In this document: one piece after another, positions 24,368 through 35,700 of the stretch
Position numbering within the stretch: the first letter of the stretch is position 1
Layout of the letters: every line of letters starts with the position of its first letter
DNA from: JAWLCQ01 sp041687095
GTDB lineage: Bacteria; Planctomycetota; Phycisphaerae; SM23-33
DNA length: 43,322 bases
Assembly (NCBI GenBank): GCA_041687095.1
Contig: JAWLCQ010000024.1
Location: 1 to 43,322, forward strand
Direction of reading: 5' to 3'
Notes under the pieces: generated by a model
Told to the model about the DNA's origin: nothing
Databases searched by the model: none
What the model saw: the letters and a program-made list of their open reading frames with translations, nothing else
Made by a program: the position numbers and the translations under genes

Positions 24368-25192
24368 TTACCTGTCCTGTGCAAGGGTCTGGGGGAACAC
24401 GACACGAACTGTCTGCCCGGCCGGGCGGGAGGCCGGGTTCGGCAGTTCGACACGGACATTGAGCGTTCCGGAGGCGGCGTCGGCGACACCGGCGACGTCG
24501 ATGACCTTGCCCTGCAGGGGCTGGTCGGGCGCGTCGGGGAACAGAACGTGGGCGACATCGCCCGTCCGGAGGCGGCCGGCGAACTCGACGGGTGCGGGCA
24601 CGTCGATCCAGAGCGGGTCGATCTGGACGATGCGGATGACCTTTTCGAGGGCATCGGCGGTCTCGCCCTTCTCGATGGCGATCTCCTCCACGCGGCCGTT
24701 GATGGGGGAGATGCGGCGCATGCGGTCGATATCGAGCTTGGCCTGCTCGTACTGGCGGGCGGCCTGCTCGCGGTTGAACTGGGCGAGCTTGAGGGACAGT
24801 TCGGCGATGGTGACGTCGAGGCGGGCCTGTTCGACCTCAAGCTTGGTGGCCGCTCCGCGTTCGGCCGCCTCCTGGATGCGTTGGAACTCGACCTTCTTCT
24901 GGTCGAGGGAGGCTTGGGCGGCCTCGACGCGGGTGGTGTCCTCGGACTCGGCGCGGAGGCGGGTGGCCTCGGCCTGCTCGACGGTGTCGTCCTGGCGCAG
25001 GACCATGTCCCCGACCTTCACGACCGTGCCACGTTCGGCGAGGACCTCGGCGATCGTGCCCGGGCGGGGGAAGGAGAGGGTGACATCCTTGCTGGGGCGG
25101 GCGACGGCCTCGATCTCGGCGGCGGTGCAGAGGCCCGCCCCTACCAGTACGCATGCCAACAGCGACAGAACTACCGTACGGCTCTTGCTCAT
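24368..25192 (-). CDS. Periplasmic adaptor (HlyD/RND membrane-fusion type)
   Basis: A 274-aa protein with signal peptide (MSKSRTVVLSLLACVLVGAGLCTAAE). The order is: first half-lipoyl motif (RPGTIAEVLAERGTVVKVGDMVL), coiled coil (~75-155), second half-lipoyl motif (ISPINGRVEEIAIEKGETA), then a beta-barrel (LWIDVPAPVEFAGRLRTGDVAHV). It is shorter than typical RND adaptors and has no TM anchor beyond the signal sequence. It is first in the five-gene cluster ending with secA, and a TTGACA-type promoter lies 50-77 nt upstream of its start. Confidence 0.88.
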   Translation of the reverse strand: MSKSRTVVLSLLACVLVGAGLCTAAEIEAVARPSKDVTLSFPRPGTIAEVLAERGTVVKVGDMVLRQDDTVEQAEATRLRAESEDTTRVEAAQASLDQKKVEFQRIQEAAERGAATKLEVEQARLDVTIAELSLKLAQFNREQAARQYEQAKLDIDRMRRISPINGRVEEIAIEKGETADALEKVIRIVQIDPLWIDVPAPVEFAGRLRTGDVAHVLFPDAPDQPLQGKVIDVAGVADAASGTLNVRVELPNPASRPAGQTVRVVFPQTLAQDR

Positions 25193-25241
25193 ATGGGTGC
25201 TCCCGGCCCCGCGACGAATGTGCTCCCGACTCGACTTCTTG

Positions 25242-25269
25242 AGTGTACCGCAGGTACGCAGGGTGTCAA
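25242..25269 (-). promoter_or_regulatory. Promoter of the adaptor-M50-SecA cluster
   Basis: On the minus strand TTGACA (25264-25269) and TACACT (25242-25247) are separated by 16 nt. The -35 is a perfect consensus and the -10 differs at two positions. The predicted transcript start is near 25235, giving a short leader before ATG 25192. Confidence 0.65.
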
Positions 25270-25349
25270 AGGCAGAAACTCACATTTCGGAACGTCCTCG
25301 TTCCCCGTCCCCATGGTACGCGGGCGGGTGCGGAATGGTTCGGACGGGT

Positions 25350-26153
25350 TTACTCGATCCGCTGGGATTCGTGTGTCGGCCGGGCCGGGGGGGGCGAGAG
25401 CAGATGGCTGGGCTCGATGGCCGGAGGGGTCCATGACCGAGCGCCCGCCCGCGGTGCGAGGCGGCGTTCCACGACGAAGGGGAGGTTCAGGAGGGTGATG
25501 ATCCCCAGGCCCACGACCTCCAGGAACAGGATGTACCACGGCCAGGGGAGGAAAAAGAAGGGGGAGGCCCCGGCGGGGGGCTCGCGGAGGAACATGTAGT
25601 TGGCGTCGAGGGGGCCGTTGGCGATGGCGACGAAGGCCATGTAGAGGTTTGTCAGCAGGCACACCCGCAGGATGGCCCGGGGGCCGGGGCGGTGGCCCAG
25701 GGCCCAGGTGGCGTAGATGGCCCCGGTGACGATGCCCCCGTGGGAGATGAAGTAGAACCAGAACCACACCGACGGAAAAGCGAACTGGAGGTTGGGCGTC
25801 AGCGTGGCCTGCAACGCCCCCGAGAGGCCCCAGAAGTAGGTCAGTTCATAGGGGATCCGCCCGCCCCGCACCAGCGCCCATGCCGTCATGTACGCCGCCA
25901 CCCCACAGATGTGGATCGGCAGGAACCTCTGCAGAAACTCCGACCGCTCCGCCGTCGCCAACCCCAGCGCCACGAACGCCACCTCGTTCGCCAGCAGCAC
26001 CACTGCCAGCCCCACCGCCACTCCCCGCCCCAGCCGCACCGACTGCCGGCGGCGAACCAGCCACGTCAGACCGATGGCCACGACGGCGATCAGGGCCATC
26101 ACAATCAGGTGCTGCGCACCGAACGTCTCAAATGCGACCGTGGCCAATGTCAT
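25350..26153 (-). CDS. YwaF/TIGR02206-type integral membrane protein
   Basis: A 267-aa membrane protein with about six or seven hydrophobic helices. The family signature is LPIHICGVAAYMTAWAL (His and Cys at a helix start), NLQFAFPSVWFWFYFISHGGIV and NANGPLDANYMFLREPP-like sequence (here IANGPLDANYMFLREPP), all typical of the TIGR02206 / YwaF family. Function is not established in bacteria; the eukaryotic TMEM164 relative is an acyltransferase, and the conserved His/Cys pair makes an enzymatic role conceivable. The gene sits 157 nt upstream of the adaptor operon on the same strand but has its own position before that operon's promoter. It is divergent from the giant-protein genes. Confidence 0.88.
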   Translation of the reverse strand: MTLATVAFETFGAQHLIVMALIAVVAIGLTWLVRRRQSVRLGRGVAVGLAVVLLANEVAFVALGLATAERSEFLQRFLPIHICGVAAYMTAWALVRGGRIPYELTYFWGLSGALQATLTPNLQFAFPSVWFWFYFISHGGIVTGAIYATWALGHRPGPRAILRVCLLTNLYMAFVAIANGPLDANYMFLREPPAGASPFFFLPWPWYILFLEVVGLGIITLLNLPFVVERRLAPRAGARSWTPPAIEPSHLLSPPPARPTHESQRIE

Positions 26154-26208
26154 CAGCGATTCTTACTGTATCACGCCCGGGGAGTTCGCCGTAGCGGCAT
26201 CTTTATGG

Positions 26209-26218
26209 GGGGATCCCC
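26209..26218. other. Palindrome in divergent region
   Basis: GGGGATCCCC is a perfect 10-bp palindrome in the 237-nt gap between the YwaF-type gene and the giant-protein operon. I see no convincing -35/-10 pair for either direction there, so this palindrome is the only notable element. Confidence 0.3.
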
Positions 26219-26390
26219 TACACAAAGACGGGAATCTTTCTAGAACTCGCTATGACTTCCGAACGTCAAACGTAGAGACTATGGTCTCGCCCCCTGCGCC
26301 GGACGTGCGGCGGGGGCGGGTCCCCGCACCTCCGGATACGGGATGCCAAGGATGGTATCGTTCGACGGGTTCGAGAAGGGAGAACGCGCG

Positions 26391-29300
26391 ATGTTGTACG
26401 CCACGAGGCTCTTGTTGGTCTTCACCGCTGCGCTGTGCCTGCTGCCGGCGGGCCTGCCCGCACTGGGGCAGGACCCCGCCACGCAACCCGCCCGGGTCTA
26501 CGTCCCCTACGAGAAGCTGCGGGACGTCTTCGAGACCGAACGCCAGGGCGTCTTCCTGCCCTACGACCAGTTCCAGCGGCTGTGGACCGCCGCCCGGGGC
26601 GCCCCCGCCGCCGCGGCCGCCGCCCCGCTGCCCTACCTCGTCTCCACCGCCCGCTTCACCGGGCAGGTCCGCACGAACGTCGCGGAACTCTCCGTCGAAC
26701 TCACCGTGGACGTGCTCCGCGATGGGTGGGTGGAGGTGCCCGTGGGCCTGGGGGAGGTGGCCGTGTCGGCGGCGGAGTTCAACTCCGCCCCCGACGAGTC
26801 CGCCAAGCCCCTCCTCCGCGTGCGGGACGGGCGGTATTTCCTGCTGGTCCACGGCAAGGGGCGGTGGGTCCTTAACGCTGACTTCGTTGCGCAACTCCAG
26901 ACCTCCCCGGGGCAGAACGTCCTGCAGTTCCGCATCCCCTCGTCGGCCATCAGCACGCTGGAGCTGCTGATTCCCGAGGAGAACATGAAGGTGGACGTCG
27001 AGCCGCTCCTGGCGGCGACGACCGAGCAGGTCCCCGCCGCCGACGGTCAGGAGCCCGCCACGCGGCTGCTGGCGTTTCTGGGCTCCAGCGACTCCGTCCG
27101 CCTGAGCTGGGCCCCCAAGAGCCAGGCCGCCGAGGACCTCGACCCCGTGGTCATCTGCGAGCAGCTCCAGCACCTCGACGTGGGCGAGGCCCTGCTGACC
27201 CATGACGTCCTGTTCCGCTACGACATCCGCCGCCGCGGGGTGGGCCAGTTCACCATCCAGCTCCCCGCCGACGCCCGCGTGACGGCCGTCGAGGGCGCCA
27301 ACATCAGCGACTGGGCCATCGAGCCCCTGGACGCCGCCGACGGCGGATCCCCCCAGCAGCGGCTGACCGTCACGCTGTTCTCCGACGTGAAGGGCCCCTA
27401 CGAACTCCAGGTCCGCATGGAGCAGTTCCTCAAGGATGCAGAGCTGGAACTTCCGCTCACGCCGATCGTTACGCAGGAAGTCCTGCGCCGCACGGGCCTG
27501 ATCGCCGTCACCCACTCCCCCCGCCGCTCCGTCGAGGTCCGCGCGGCCAACCAGGAACTCGTCCGCGTCGACGTCGGCCGCCTGCCCGACCACCTGCGAA
27601 ACCGCGAGAACGTCACCGCGTGGCGGTTCACGTCGGGGCAGTACGCCGCCGCGCTGGCGATCGGGACGGTGGACCCCCGCCTGACGGTTCGCCAGTTGTG
27701 GCATTTGGCGGTGGACAAGGACCGCCAGGTGGCGACGGGCGTGGTGAGCTACCGCGTGGAGCGGGTGGGCGTGTTCGCCCTGCGGATGCACGTGCCCGAG
27801 CCCTGGCAGGTGGAGACCGTGACGAGCCCCAGTTCGCAGGGGCTGGTGGACGACTACGAACTCCAGGGTCAGGGCCCCGACCGCACGCTGCACGTCACGC
27901 TCAAGCAGGAGATGCTGGGGGATTTCGCCCTCATGCTGACGCTGCGGAGCGACCGTCCGCGCGAGGACGGACCGGTCCGCTTCGAACTGCCCGCCGCCGC
28001 CCCCGAGAACGTCCACCAGTACACGGGCGAGGTCCTGTTGGCCGTGAGCCCCTCGCTCGAGCCCAAGGCCTCCGACGTCCAGCAGCTTCAGCCCATCCCG
28101 CTGGTGCAGTCCCAGGCGGTGCAGCAGATCCGCGTCGCGGGGCACGTGCCCGTGATGGCCTACGAGTTCCGCGCCATCGACCGCGCCCGCCCCGCCTTCG
28201 TCGCCTTCGACATCACCGTCAAGCCCGCCCAGGTCTCGGCGGCGGTGCATCGCCTCGTGGACATCCAGCCGGGGAGCGTGCAGCACTCGGCGATCCTGGA
28301 CTACACGGTGCTCTACGCCCCGGTGGACACCTTCTACCTCAAGCTCCCCGCCTCCGTCGCCGGGCGCGACGTGCAGATCGGCGGGGCCGACGTCAAGGAG
28401 AGCCCCCGCATCCCGCAGCTCCCGCCCGACCAGCAGCCCGCCGCCGCCGGGCCTGACGCTCCCCCCCCCGCGGACGGTGCGGGCGGATGGGCGTACTACA
28501 AGGTTGTCCTCCAGTCGCCCGTCACGGGCACGTACCGCCTGAACGTCTCCTGGCGGGAACCGTTCCAGGCGGGCGAGGATGGGCGGGTCTCGGTCGTTGA
28601 CGTCTCCCCGGTCCTGGCGGCGGGGAAGGTGTCGGACCAGAGCGGCACGGTCGCGGTCGCCAAGGCGCCCTCGCTCACGGTCGGGACCCCGAAGGTCGAG
28701 CACCTCATCCCCGCCGATCCCGGCAGCGCGGGTGATCTGCCCTACGCCCCGCACCGCCAGGTCGCCACGTTGGCGTTCAAGTACACCGGGGACGCCTACG
28801 CCCTGTCCCTGCCCGTGCAGATGCAGAAGGAGGCGGCCGTCTTCGCCACCATCGCCAACGCCGCTCTCGTCGAGCAGGTTCTGGGGAAGGACGGGGCTCT
28901 CACCGCCCGCGCGGTGTTCCTGCTGTCCACCTCGCGCGGGGACCGCCTGAGCGTCACGCTGCCCGAGGGCGCCCGCGTCTACCCGCTGCTGCTCAACGGG
29001 CAGGAGGTCGCCGTCGAGTCCCCCAGCGACAACGTCCGCGTCGTCCGCCTTCCGCACTCCGCCGGGCAGGTCGCCAAGCACGTCCTGGAGGTCACCTACG
29101 GGCTGGAGGGCGTCTCGGGGCTCACCCGCGAGCTGCCCGCACCCGTCCTGCCCGACGACGTGCCCGTGCAGCGGACGTTCTGGCTGCTGTGGGTGCCGGT
29201 GGAGTCGCGGCTGGTGGCGTTCGACCGCGACTTCGCCCGCGAGCAGGTGGGGGGGATGGAGTCGCTGTTCAACTACGTCGCGGCGGGGCATCCGCAGCAC

Positions 29301-29732
29301 CTGTCGAAGTTCCCCACGCAGGGCCGCCCCCTCTGCTTCGCCCGCCAGCACCGCGCCCCGCTCTTCGCCGTCACCCTCCTGTCCGCCGAGGTCCTCGTGG
29401 TCCTCGTGTGGGTGGTGGTGCTGGCGGTGGGGGTGGTGCTGCTGTGGTTCGGATGGTTCGTGCGGGCGGTGGCGGTGCTGGCGGCGGTGTCGCTGGCGGC
29501 GATTGCGAACCTGTTCGTCCCCTTGCTGGTGCCCGTGGTGCTGGCGGCGGCGGTCTGGCCGGCGATGGTGGTCCTGGCGCTGTGGGTCGTGCACTGGCTG
29601 TTCCGCGGGCGGGGCAGGCGCTCGGGGGCGATTCCCCCGCCGCCCGTGGCCCCGGTTGTGGTGACGACCCCCGGAACGCCCCAGGGCCCCGGGTCCGCCG
29701 AAGGTCCCGCGGACGCAGGACGGAAGGAGTAG
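26391..29732 (+). CDS. Large exported membrane protein with YVPY module
   Basis: A 1113-aa protein. ATG 26391 is chosen because AAGGGAG lies at 26376-26382 and a signal peptide follows (MLYATRLLLVFTAALCLL...ALG-QD). Immediately after cleavage comes ARVYVPYEKLRDVFE and FLPYDQFQRLW, a module repeated in the next gene. Then follow ~900 residues of mostly beta-rich repeats (for example VSYRVERVGVFALRMHVPEPW), and a C-terminal cluster of about four TM helices (~1000-1085) with a basic, proline-rich tail. The bulk should be periplasmic. No known catalytic motif is seen. It is coupled to the 2655-aa gene by a 4-nt gap, suggesting joint assembly. Family unknown. Confidence 0.88.
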   Translation: MLYATRLLLVFTAALCLLPAGLPALGQDPATQPARVYVPYEKLRDVFETERQGVFLPYDQFQRLWTAARGAPAAAAAAPLPYLVSTARFTGQVRTNVAELSVELTVDVLRDGWVEVPVGLGEVAVSAAEFNSAPDESAKPLLRVRDGRYFLLVHGKGRWVLNADFVAQLQTSPGQNVLQFRIPSSAISTLELLIPEENMKVDVEPLLAATTEQVPAADGQEPATRLLAFLGSSDSVRLSWAPKSQAAEDLDPVVICEQLQHLDVGEALLTHDVLFRYDIRRRGVGQFTIQLPADARVTAVEGANISDWAIEPLDAADGGSPQQRLTVTLFSDVKGPYELQVRMEQFLKDAELELPLTPIVTQEVLRRTGLIAVTHSPRRSVEVRAANQELVRVDVGRLPDHLRNRENVTAWRFTSGQYAAALAIGTVDPRLTVRQLWHLAVDKDRQVATGVVSYRVERVGVFALRMHVPEPWQVETVTSPSSQGLVDDYELQGQGPDRTLHVTLKQEMLGDFALMLTLRSDRPREDGPVRFELPAAAPENVHQYTGEVLLAVSPSLEPKASDVQQLQPIPLVQSQAVQQIRVAGHVPVMAYEFRAIDRARPAFVAFDITVKPAQVSAAVHRLVDIQPGSVQHSAILDYTVLYAPVDTFYLKLPASVAGRDVQIGGADVKESPRIPQLPPDQQPAAAGPDAPPPADGAGGWAYYKVVLQSPVTGTYRLNVSWREPFQAGEDGRVSVVDVSPVLAAGKVSDQSGTVAVAKAPSLTVGTPKVEHLIPADPGSAGDLPYAPHRQVATLAFKYTGDAYALSLPVQMQKEAAVFATIANAALVEQVLGKDGALTARAVFLLSTSRGDRLSVTLPEGARVYPLLLNGQEVAVESPSDNVRVVRLPHSAGQVAKHVLEVTYGLEGVSGLTRELPAPVLPDDVPVQRTFWLLWVPVESRLVAFDRDFAREQVGGMESLFNYVAAGHPQHLSKFPTQGRPLCFARQHRAPLFAVTLLSAEVLVVLVWVVVLAVGVVLLWFGWFVRAVAVLAAVSLAAIANLFVPLLVPVVLAAAVWPAMVVLALWVVHWLFRGRGRRSGAIPPPPVAPVVVTTPGTPQGPGSAEGPADAGRKE

Positions 29733-29736
29733 GATC

Positions 29737-32700
29737 ATGAGGAAGCACACCACCAGTCTCCTCGCCCTGATGCTGCTTGCGGCCATCATTGCCCCCGCGC
29801 GCGGGCAGGAGGCCCCCGCCCCCGCGGAGGCCCCGCGCGCCTACGTCCCCTACGCCGACCTCGCCGCCATCGTCGATCCCACCGACAAGGCGGTGCTCAT
29901 GGACCGCACGGAGTTCGACGCCCTCCTCGCCGCCGCCCGCGCCCGCGACGCCGCCGACCCCTCCCGACCCGTCGCGGAGATCGTCCGCGCCCGCTACGAC
30001 GCCACCGTCCGCGGGGACCGTGCGGAACTCACCGGGGAACTCACCGTCACCTCCCTCACCGACGAGCCCATCACCGTCTACACCCCCTTCGCCCACGTGG
30101 GGATCACGGAGCTTGCCCTCAATGGCAAGCCCGCCCCGATGAACTACGACGCGGGGGGGCGGTTGGTGCTGATCGTCACGGGCAAGGGCGACCATACGCT
30201 CACCGTCCGCGGGCTCGTCGCCCTGCGCGAGATGGAGCGGGGAGGGATGCAGATGAGCGTCACGCTCCCGCCCCCCGTCGCGGGCGAGATGACCCTCCGC
30301 CTCCCCGGGGACCAGGAGGCCCACGCCAACGTCCCCGTCGCCTCCACCGCCTACGACAAGGCCGCCGACCGCACCACCGTCCGCCTCGCCATCGGCGGGC
30401 AGGGGACCGTCAGCGTCGCGCTGCTGGGCAACGGGCGGCGGGAGGACGAGCAGCCGATTCTCCTGGGCGAGAGCGCCACCACCGTCACGCTCACGCCCAC
30501 CTCCCAGGTGCTCAACTGCCTGTACACCGTGCAGGTGCTGCGGCGGGGCGTGCGGGAGCTGACCTTCACGCTCGATCCGCGGTGGACGATCACCGACGTC
30601 GCGAGCCCGTCGCTGGTGAAGTGGTCCGTCGAGCGCCCCGAGGGCGAGGGCCCCCAGCGGCTGATTGTGCGCCTGCGCTCCGCCTCCCGCGGGACGCAGG
30701 GGCTGCACCTCCAGGCGTCGGCCCCGCGCGAGGGCGAGGAGTGGACCGCTCCGCGCATCGCCCTCGTCAACGCCGACTACCAGCGGGGCTACCTGCTGGC
30801 GGATCCGGGCCCGCAGCTCACCGTCCGCCGCGAGGCCCACACCCACGCCCGGCGGCAGGACATCGCCGCCGCCGTCGCCATCCCCGGGCTCACCGCCGCG
30901 ACCGGGCGGCTGTACTTCCACTGGGGCGACGACTGGACCGTGCAGTTGGCGCTCTCCGAGGTCGCCCTCCGCCGCCTCGCCGAGGCCCGCCAGCAGTTCA
31001 CCATCGCCCCCACGACCCTCACGCTGCGGGCGGACGTGCGCCTCACGCCCGTCGGGCGCGAGATGTTCGACGCCGCCGTCCTCCTCCCCCCAACCGGCAG
31101 CGGGTGGGACCTCGACGCGGTGTACGTCGACGGGCGGACCGAGGGGTTCCAGTACCGCCTGACGGAGCGCGGGGGCGAGCGGCGGGTGCAGATCGACCTG
31201 TCCGCCCCCGTCCGCTCCGAAACGGCGACGGATGTCACGCTCATCCTCCGCCACACGCCCGCGGACTGGGCGTGGAGCGGGGAGACCATGCAGGAGCAGC
31301 AGCGGACCGTCCGCCTCCCGCTCCTGCGCCCCGTCGCGGACAGCCTCTCGGGCCTCGCCTCCGTCACCACCACCGCCGACCTCGACGCCTCCGTCACCGC
31401 CCCGGACGCGGGTGAACTCGCCCCCGTTCCCGTCGGCCGCATGGGCGAACTGGGGCTCGGGGCGGACGTCGTCGCCGCCTGGACGTACGAGTCCGCCCCC
31501 GCCGCCGCCCTGTCGGCCGTCGTGACCCGGAAGGACCCGCGCATCTCCGCGCAGTCGGTGGGGCTCGTCTCGCTCCGCACTACGGGCGTGAGCGGGCTGT
31601 TCCAGTTGGACTACACCATCTCCCGCGCGGGAACCCGCACGCTCTACGTCCTCACGGACAAGAGCCTCCAGCGCCGCGTGGAACTCGCCTCCACCACCCA
31701 CCGCATCGTCTCCCGCGACGGGGTCGAAAGCGGTCCCGACACCGTCGAACTCGACCCCGCCGCCGCCCGCGCAAACACGCTCTGGCGAATCACGCTGGAC
31801 CGCGACACCATTGGGCTCGTGACGGTCCTGGCGAGCTACCAGACGGCCCTGCCCGGGTCGGATCCGGCCCGGCAGCAGCGCGCGTTCTCTCCCCCGGCCG
31901 AGAGCCCCGAGCAGGGGCAGGATGCCCCTGCGACACACGGGCAAGATGCCCGTGCCACGGCGAACGCCCGCCCCGCGGACGCTTCCGCCTTCGCCCTTCC
32001 GCTCGTCCGCCCCGTCGCCTCCTCCCCGCCCGCCGAGTTCCTCGCCCTCCAGGGCGAGGAGGAACTCGCCGTCCACACCGCCTCCGCGGGCATGGCGGAG
32101 ATCGACACGCTCGATCTCCCGCCCCTCCCCCAGCCCGCCTCCCGCCTCCTGGGCGCCTACCGCGTCGAGAGCGGTTCCCCCGACCCCGCCCTCCGCGTCC
32201 GTACCGAGGTGCACGACCGCTACGACGTGCCCACCGCCCTGGTCCTCTCCGCGAACCTCACCACGTACGTCGGGACCGACGCCTCCCAGCAGACCGAGGC
32301 CAGGCTCCGCCTCGTCAACGCGGGCCTGCAGTTCCTCACCGTCGCCCTGCCCCCCGAGACCACCGAGGTCTGGTCCGTCCGCGTCGCGGGCGAGCAGAGC
32401 AAGATCACCAGCGAGGGTCCGGGCGTGTACCGCATCACCGTCCCCCTCAGCCGCACGCCCATCGAGGTCGCGCTCGTCTACGCCACGAAGCCCACGGGCT
32501 CGCTGGCAGCGCTGGACCTCGTCGCCCCCGCCCTCACCGCCGCCGACGGGTCCGAGGTGCGGATCAACCAGGTCGCCTGGTCCGTCGTCCCCCCCGCCGG
32601 TCACGTCGTCGACGCCCGCGAGACGCACCTGGCCTCCGAGCGGCCCCGCGCGATGCGATGGCAGCCGGCCTTGTTCCAGACTTGCGACGAGGTCTTCGGC

Positions 32701-35700
32701 ATTGGACGCCTGGCACTGATGCCAGGAGTGGCTTTCTGCACCGTTCGTTCGGAAGAGATGGCGGAGGGCTCCGATCAGAGGACTCTCCATATTCAGGATG
32801 GCGCCCGCTCGTCCGGCGAATTCGAACTCCTGGACCAGCCGCGCAACGGGCGGGAGGTCTCCCGACGGCGTGAATTGTCTCCGCAGGCCGGTGAGCAGGG
32901 CCAGCAGCAGGGTCAGCAGGCCTTCGCCGGTGCCGGGCGCTTCGCGCACCGCGTCGAGGGCCGCTTCACGCTGCCCGTCACGCTCTACGCATCCCCCGAC
33001 GCGGTGATGATGACGAGGCGGTTCACGGGTCTGGGCGCACCGCAACTGGAGGTGCGCCTCACGCCCGCCGCGTTCCTCCGCAGTCCGTTCTGGATCGCCT
33101 TCGCCCTCACGCTGCTGGTGGGGGCGCTGCTGCTGAACGTCCCCCCCGGGCGAAAGGCGCTGTTCGTCTTCCTCGTGCTTCTGGCAGCCACCCTCGTCGC
33201 CATCTGGGCCCCCCCCGCCGCCCTCGCCGCCAACGGGGCCTTCTACGCCGCCCTCCTCCTCGTCCCCGCCTACCTTGCCATCGGGATCGTCCGCACCCTC
33301 GCCCGCTGGGTCCGCGGCTGGGGCAGGAAGTCCGCCGCTCCCACCGTCCCCAGCACCGTCATCGTGCTGCTGGCGCTGGCGGCCGCCGCAATCCTCGCCC
33401 CCGTCCCCGCCCTCGCCGCCGATCGGAACAACGCCCGTGCGCAGGCGCCCAACGCCCCCGTGCAGATCGAGGTGCAGCAGGCGGAGCAGGAGTCCCTCGC
33501 CCCGCAGCTACCGCAGGGCTGCCCCGCCCCCGAAGCGCAGGTCCTCGTCCTGCCCTACGACGGTGACCCCACCGCCGTCCGCGACAGCGCCAAGGTCCTC
33601 GTGCCCTACGCCCGCTTCGTCGAGCTGTGGAACCTCGCCCACCCCGAGCAGAGGCTCACGCCCCTGCCCCCCGGGACCGACCTCTCGCTCGCCGATGTCC
33701 GCTACGACGCGGTTCTCAAGGACAACGCCCTCACTCTCACCCTCACCGCGCAGGTCGTCACCCGCGGGGAGGGCTGGGTCCTCCTGCCCATGCCCTTCGA
33801 CAACCTCGCCGTCACCCAGGCGAAGCTCAACGGGGAGCCCGCGCAACTCCAGGTGGGCCCCAAGGGCATGGTGCTCATGCTCGGGGGCGGCGAGAGCGGG
33901 CGGCTGGAGGTCCAGCTCGCCACCACGCCCCAGGCCACCGGGCGCAAGGGCTCGGTCCGCATCTCGCTCCCGCCCCTGCCCGCGGGGGTGATGACCGTCC
34001 GCCTGGGGGCGGAGGACCTGGAACTGGACCTGCCCGGGAGCGACCTGGTCGTCCACCGCATGGACACCCCGCAGGGGCCCGTCTCGGTGGTCCCGCTGGG
34101 GATGACGCGGGAACTCACGCTCGCCTGGTCCCCCCGCAGCGGGGCCGGGGCCGCCGACAAGACCCTTTCCGCCGCCACCGAGCACAACGTCCACGCGTTC
34201 CACTGGGCGCTGGTGGGCGTGTCGCACTTCACGTGGTCATTCTCGGCGGGCGAGCACGACCGCTTCGCCCTGCTGGTCCCGGCGTCGGGGACGCTGACGG
34301 CCCTCGACGGGCCCAACCTCCGCGACTGGCGCGTCACGGGCCGGCAGACGGTCGAAGGACGCGAGTTCGATGTCGTCGAGGTCCGCCTGCACCGCCCGGC
34401 CACCCGGCAGTACGCGCTCACCGCCCGCTGGGCGAGCCCGCTTCCGGCGCTCGACGAGCCCCACCGCCTCTGGCTGCCCCGCACCGCCGACGTCGGGAGA
34501 GAGAGCGGGGCGCTGCACCTTCACGAAGCGGGCGGGATGACCGTTCGCGTCACCGGGGTCGAGGGCGGGCGGCTCTCGCAGACCCTCCGCGACACCACCG
34601 CCCTCCGCCTCGCCGACACCGCCGCCCCCGTCGCCACGTACTACTGGCCCTACCGGCCCTTCGCCATCACCGTCCAGCTCTCCCGGAGGAAGACCACCGC
34701 CCACGCGCACCTCGACCAGCTCGTCCGCATCGCCCCCGACACCGTCCAACTCCTCACCGACGCTAAACTCACCGCCGACGACGGGCTGCTCTTCGGGACC
34801 TCGCTGCTCCTGCCCGACGGGTACGAACTGCTCAGCGTCGTGGGGCCCACGGTGGAGGACTGGCACGTCCAGGAGGCGGCTGCCCCCGCCCCGCGCTCGC
34901 GAGTGCTGCACGTCAACTTCCGCTCGGGCGTCACGTCCACCAAGCTCGCGGTCGTGCTGCTCCGCGAGGGCCGGCGCGTCGAGCGCCTCGCCGTGCCCGT
35001 GCTCCTGGCGGCCGATCCCGAGGGCAAGCCGCTGGGCGACCAGACCGGCCGCCTGGCGGTGCAGGTGGAGGCATCCCTCGATTCCGCCACCGCCGCCAGC
35101 GAGAACCTCCGCTCCCTCGCCCCGCAGAAGCTCCAGGACTGGCTCGAGCCCGCGCAGCGGTCCGCCGTCCGCTTCGCCTACCAGTACGAGGGGACGGGGG
35201 CGGATCTCGCCCTCACCGTCACCCCCAAGCCCACCCGCGTCCGCGTCGAACTCCTCACCGGCCTCGCCGTCTACCCCACCCACGCGGGGTACACCTACCG
35301 CCTCCGCTACACCATCGACGGGTCGCCCCTCGATCGCGTGTCGTTCACGCTCCCCCGCGAACTCACCGACCGCGTCGCCGTCGACTCCCCCTCCCTCCGC
35401 TCCGTCCGCCACGAGCCCGCCGAGGGCGGCCGCACGCGCTGGACCGTCGCCCTGGTCAACGAACTCACGGGCGTGCTGGACGTGACGGTGAACTTCACGC
35501 TCCCCCTGGACGCCCAGACGCCCTCGCTGCCCGTCCCACGTCTGGAGACGGAGGCGCCCGACGGATACCGCGCGATCCTCGCGGTCCAGAACCTCTCCCG
35601 CCACGAGCTGTCGCTCCAGACGGGCGAGTCGCTCCGCCCGGTCGCCGTCAGCGAGCAGCAGGCCATCCTCGACGAGCCCATCCGCGGCTCCCTGCAGTAC

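Noticed and set aside
26250..29789. 1179-aa minus-strand open frame opposite the 1113-aa gene
   Set aside because: Composition is His/Gly/Asp/Val-rich, typical of antisense frames in high-GC DNA. The + strand frame has a signal peptide, ribosome site and TM helices.
29371..33045. 1224-aa minus-strand open frame opposite the giant gene
   Set aside because: Same antisense composition bias; the + strand frame is continuous with modular structure.
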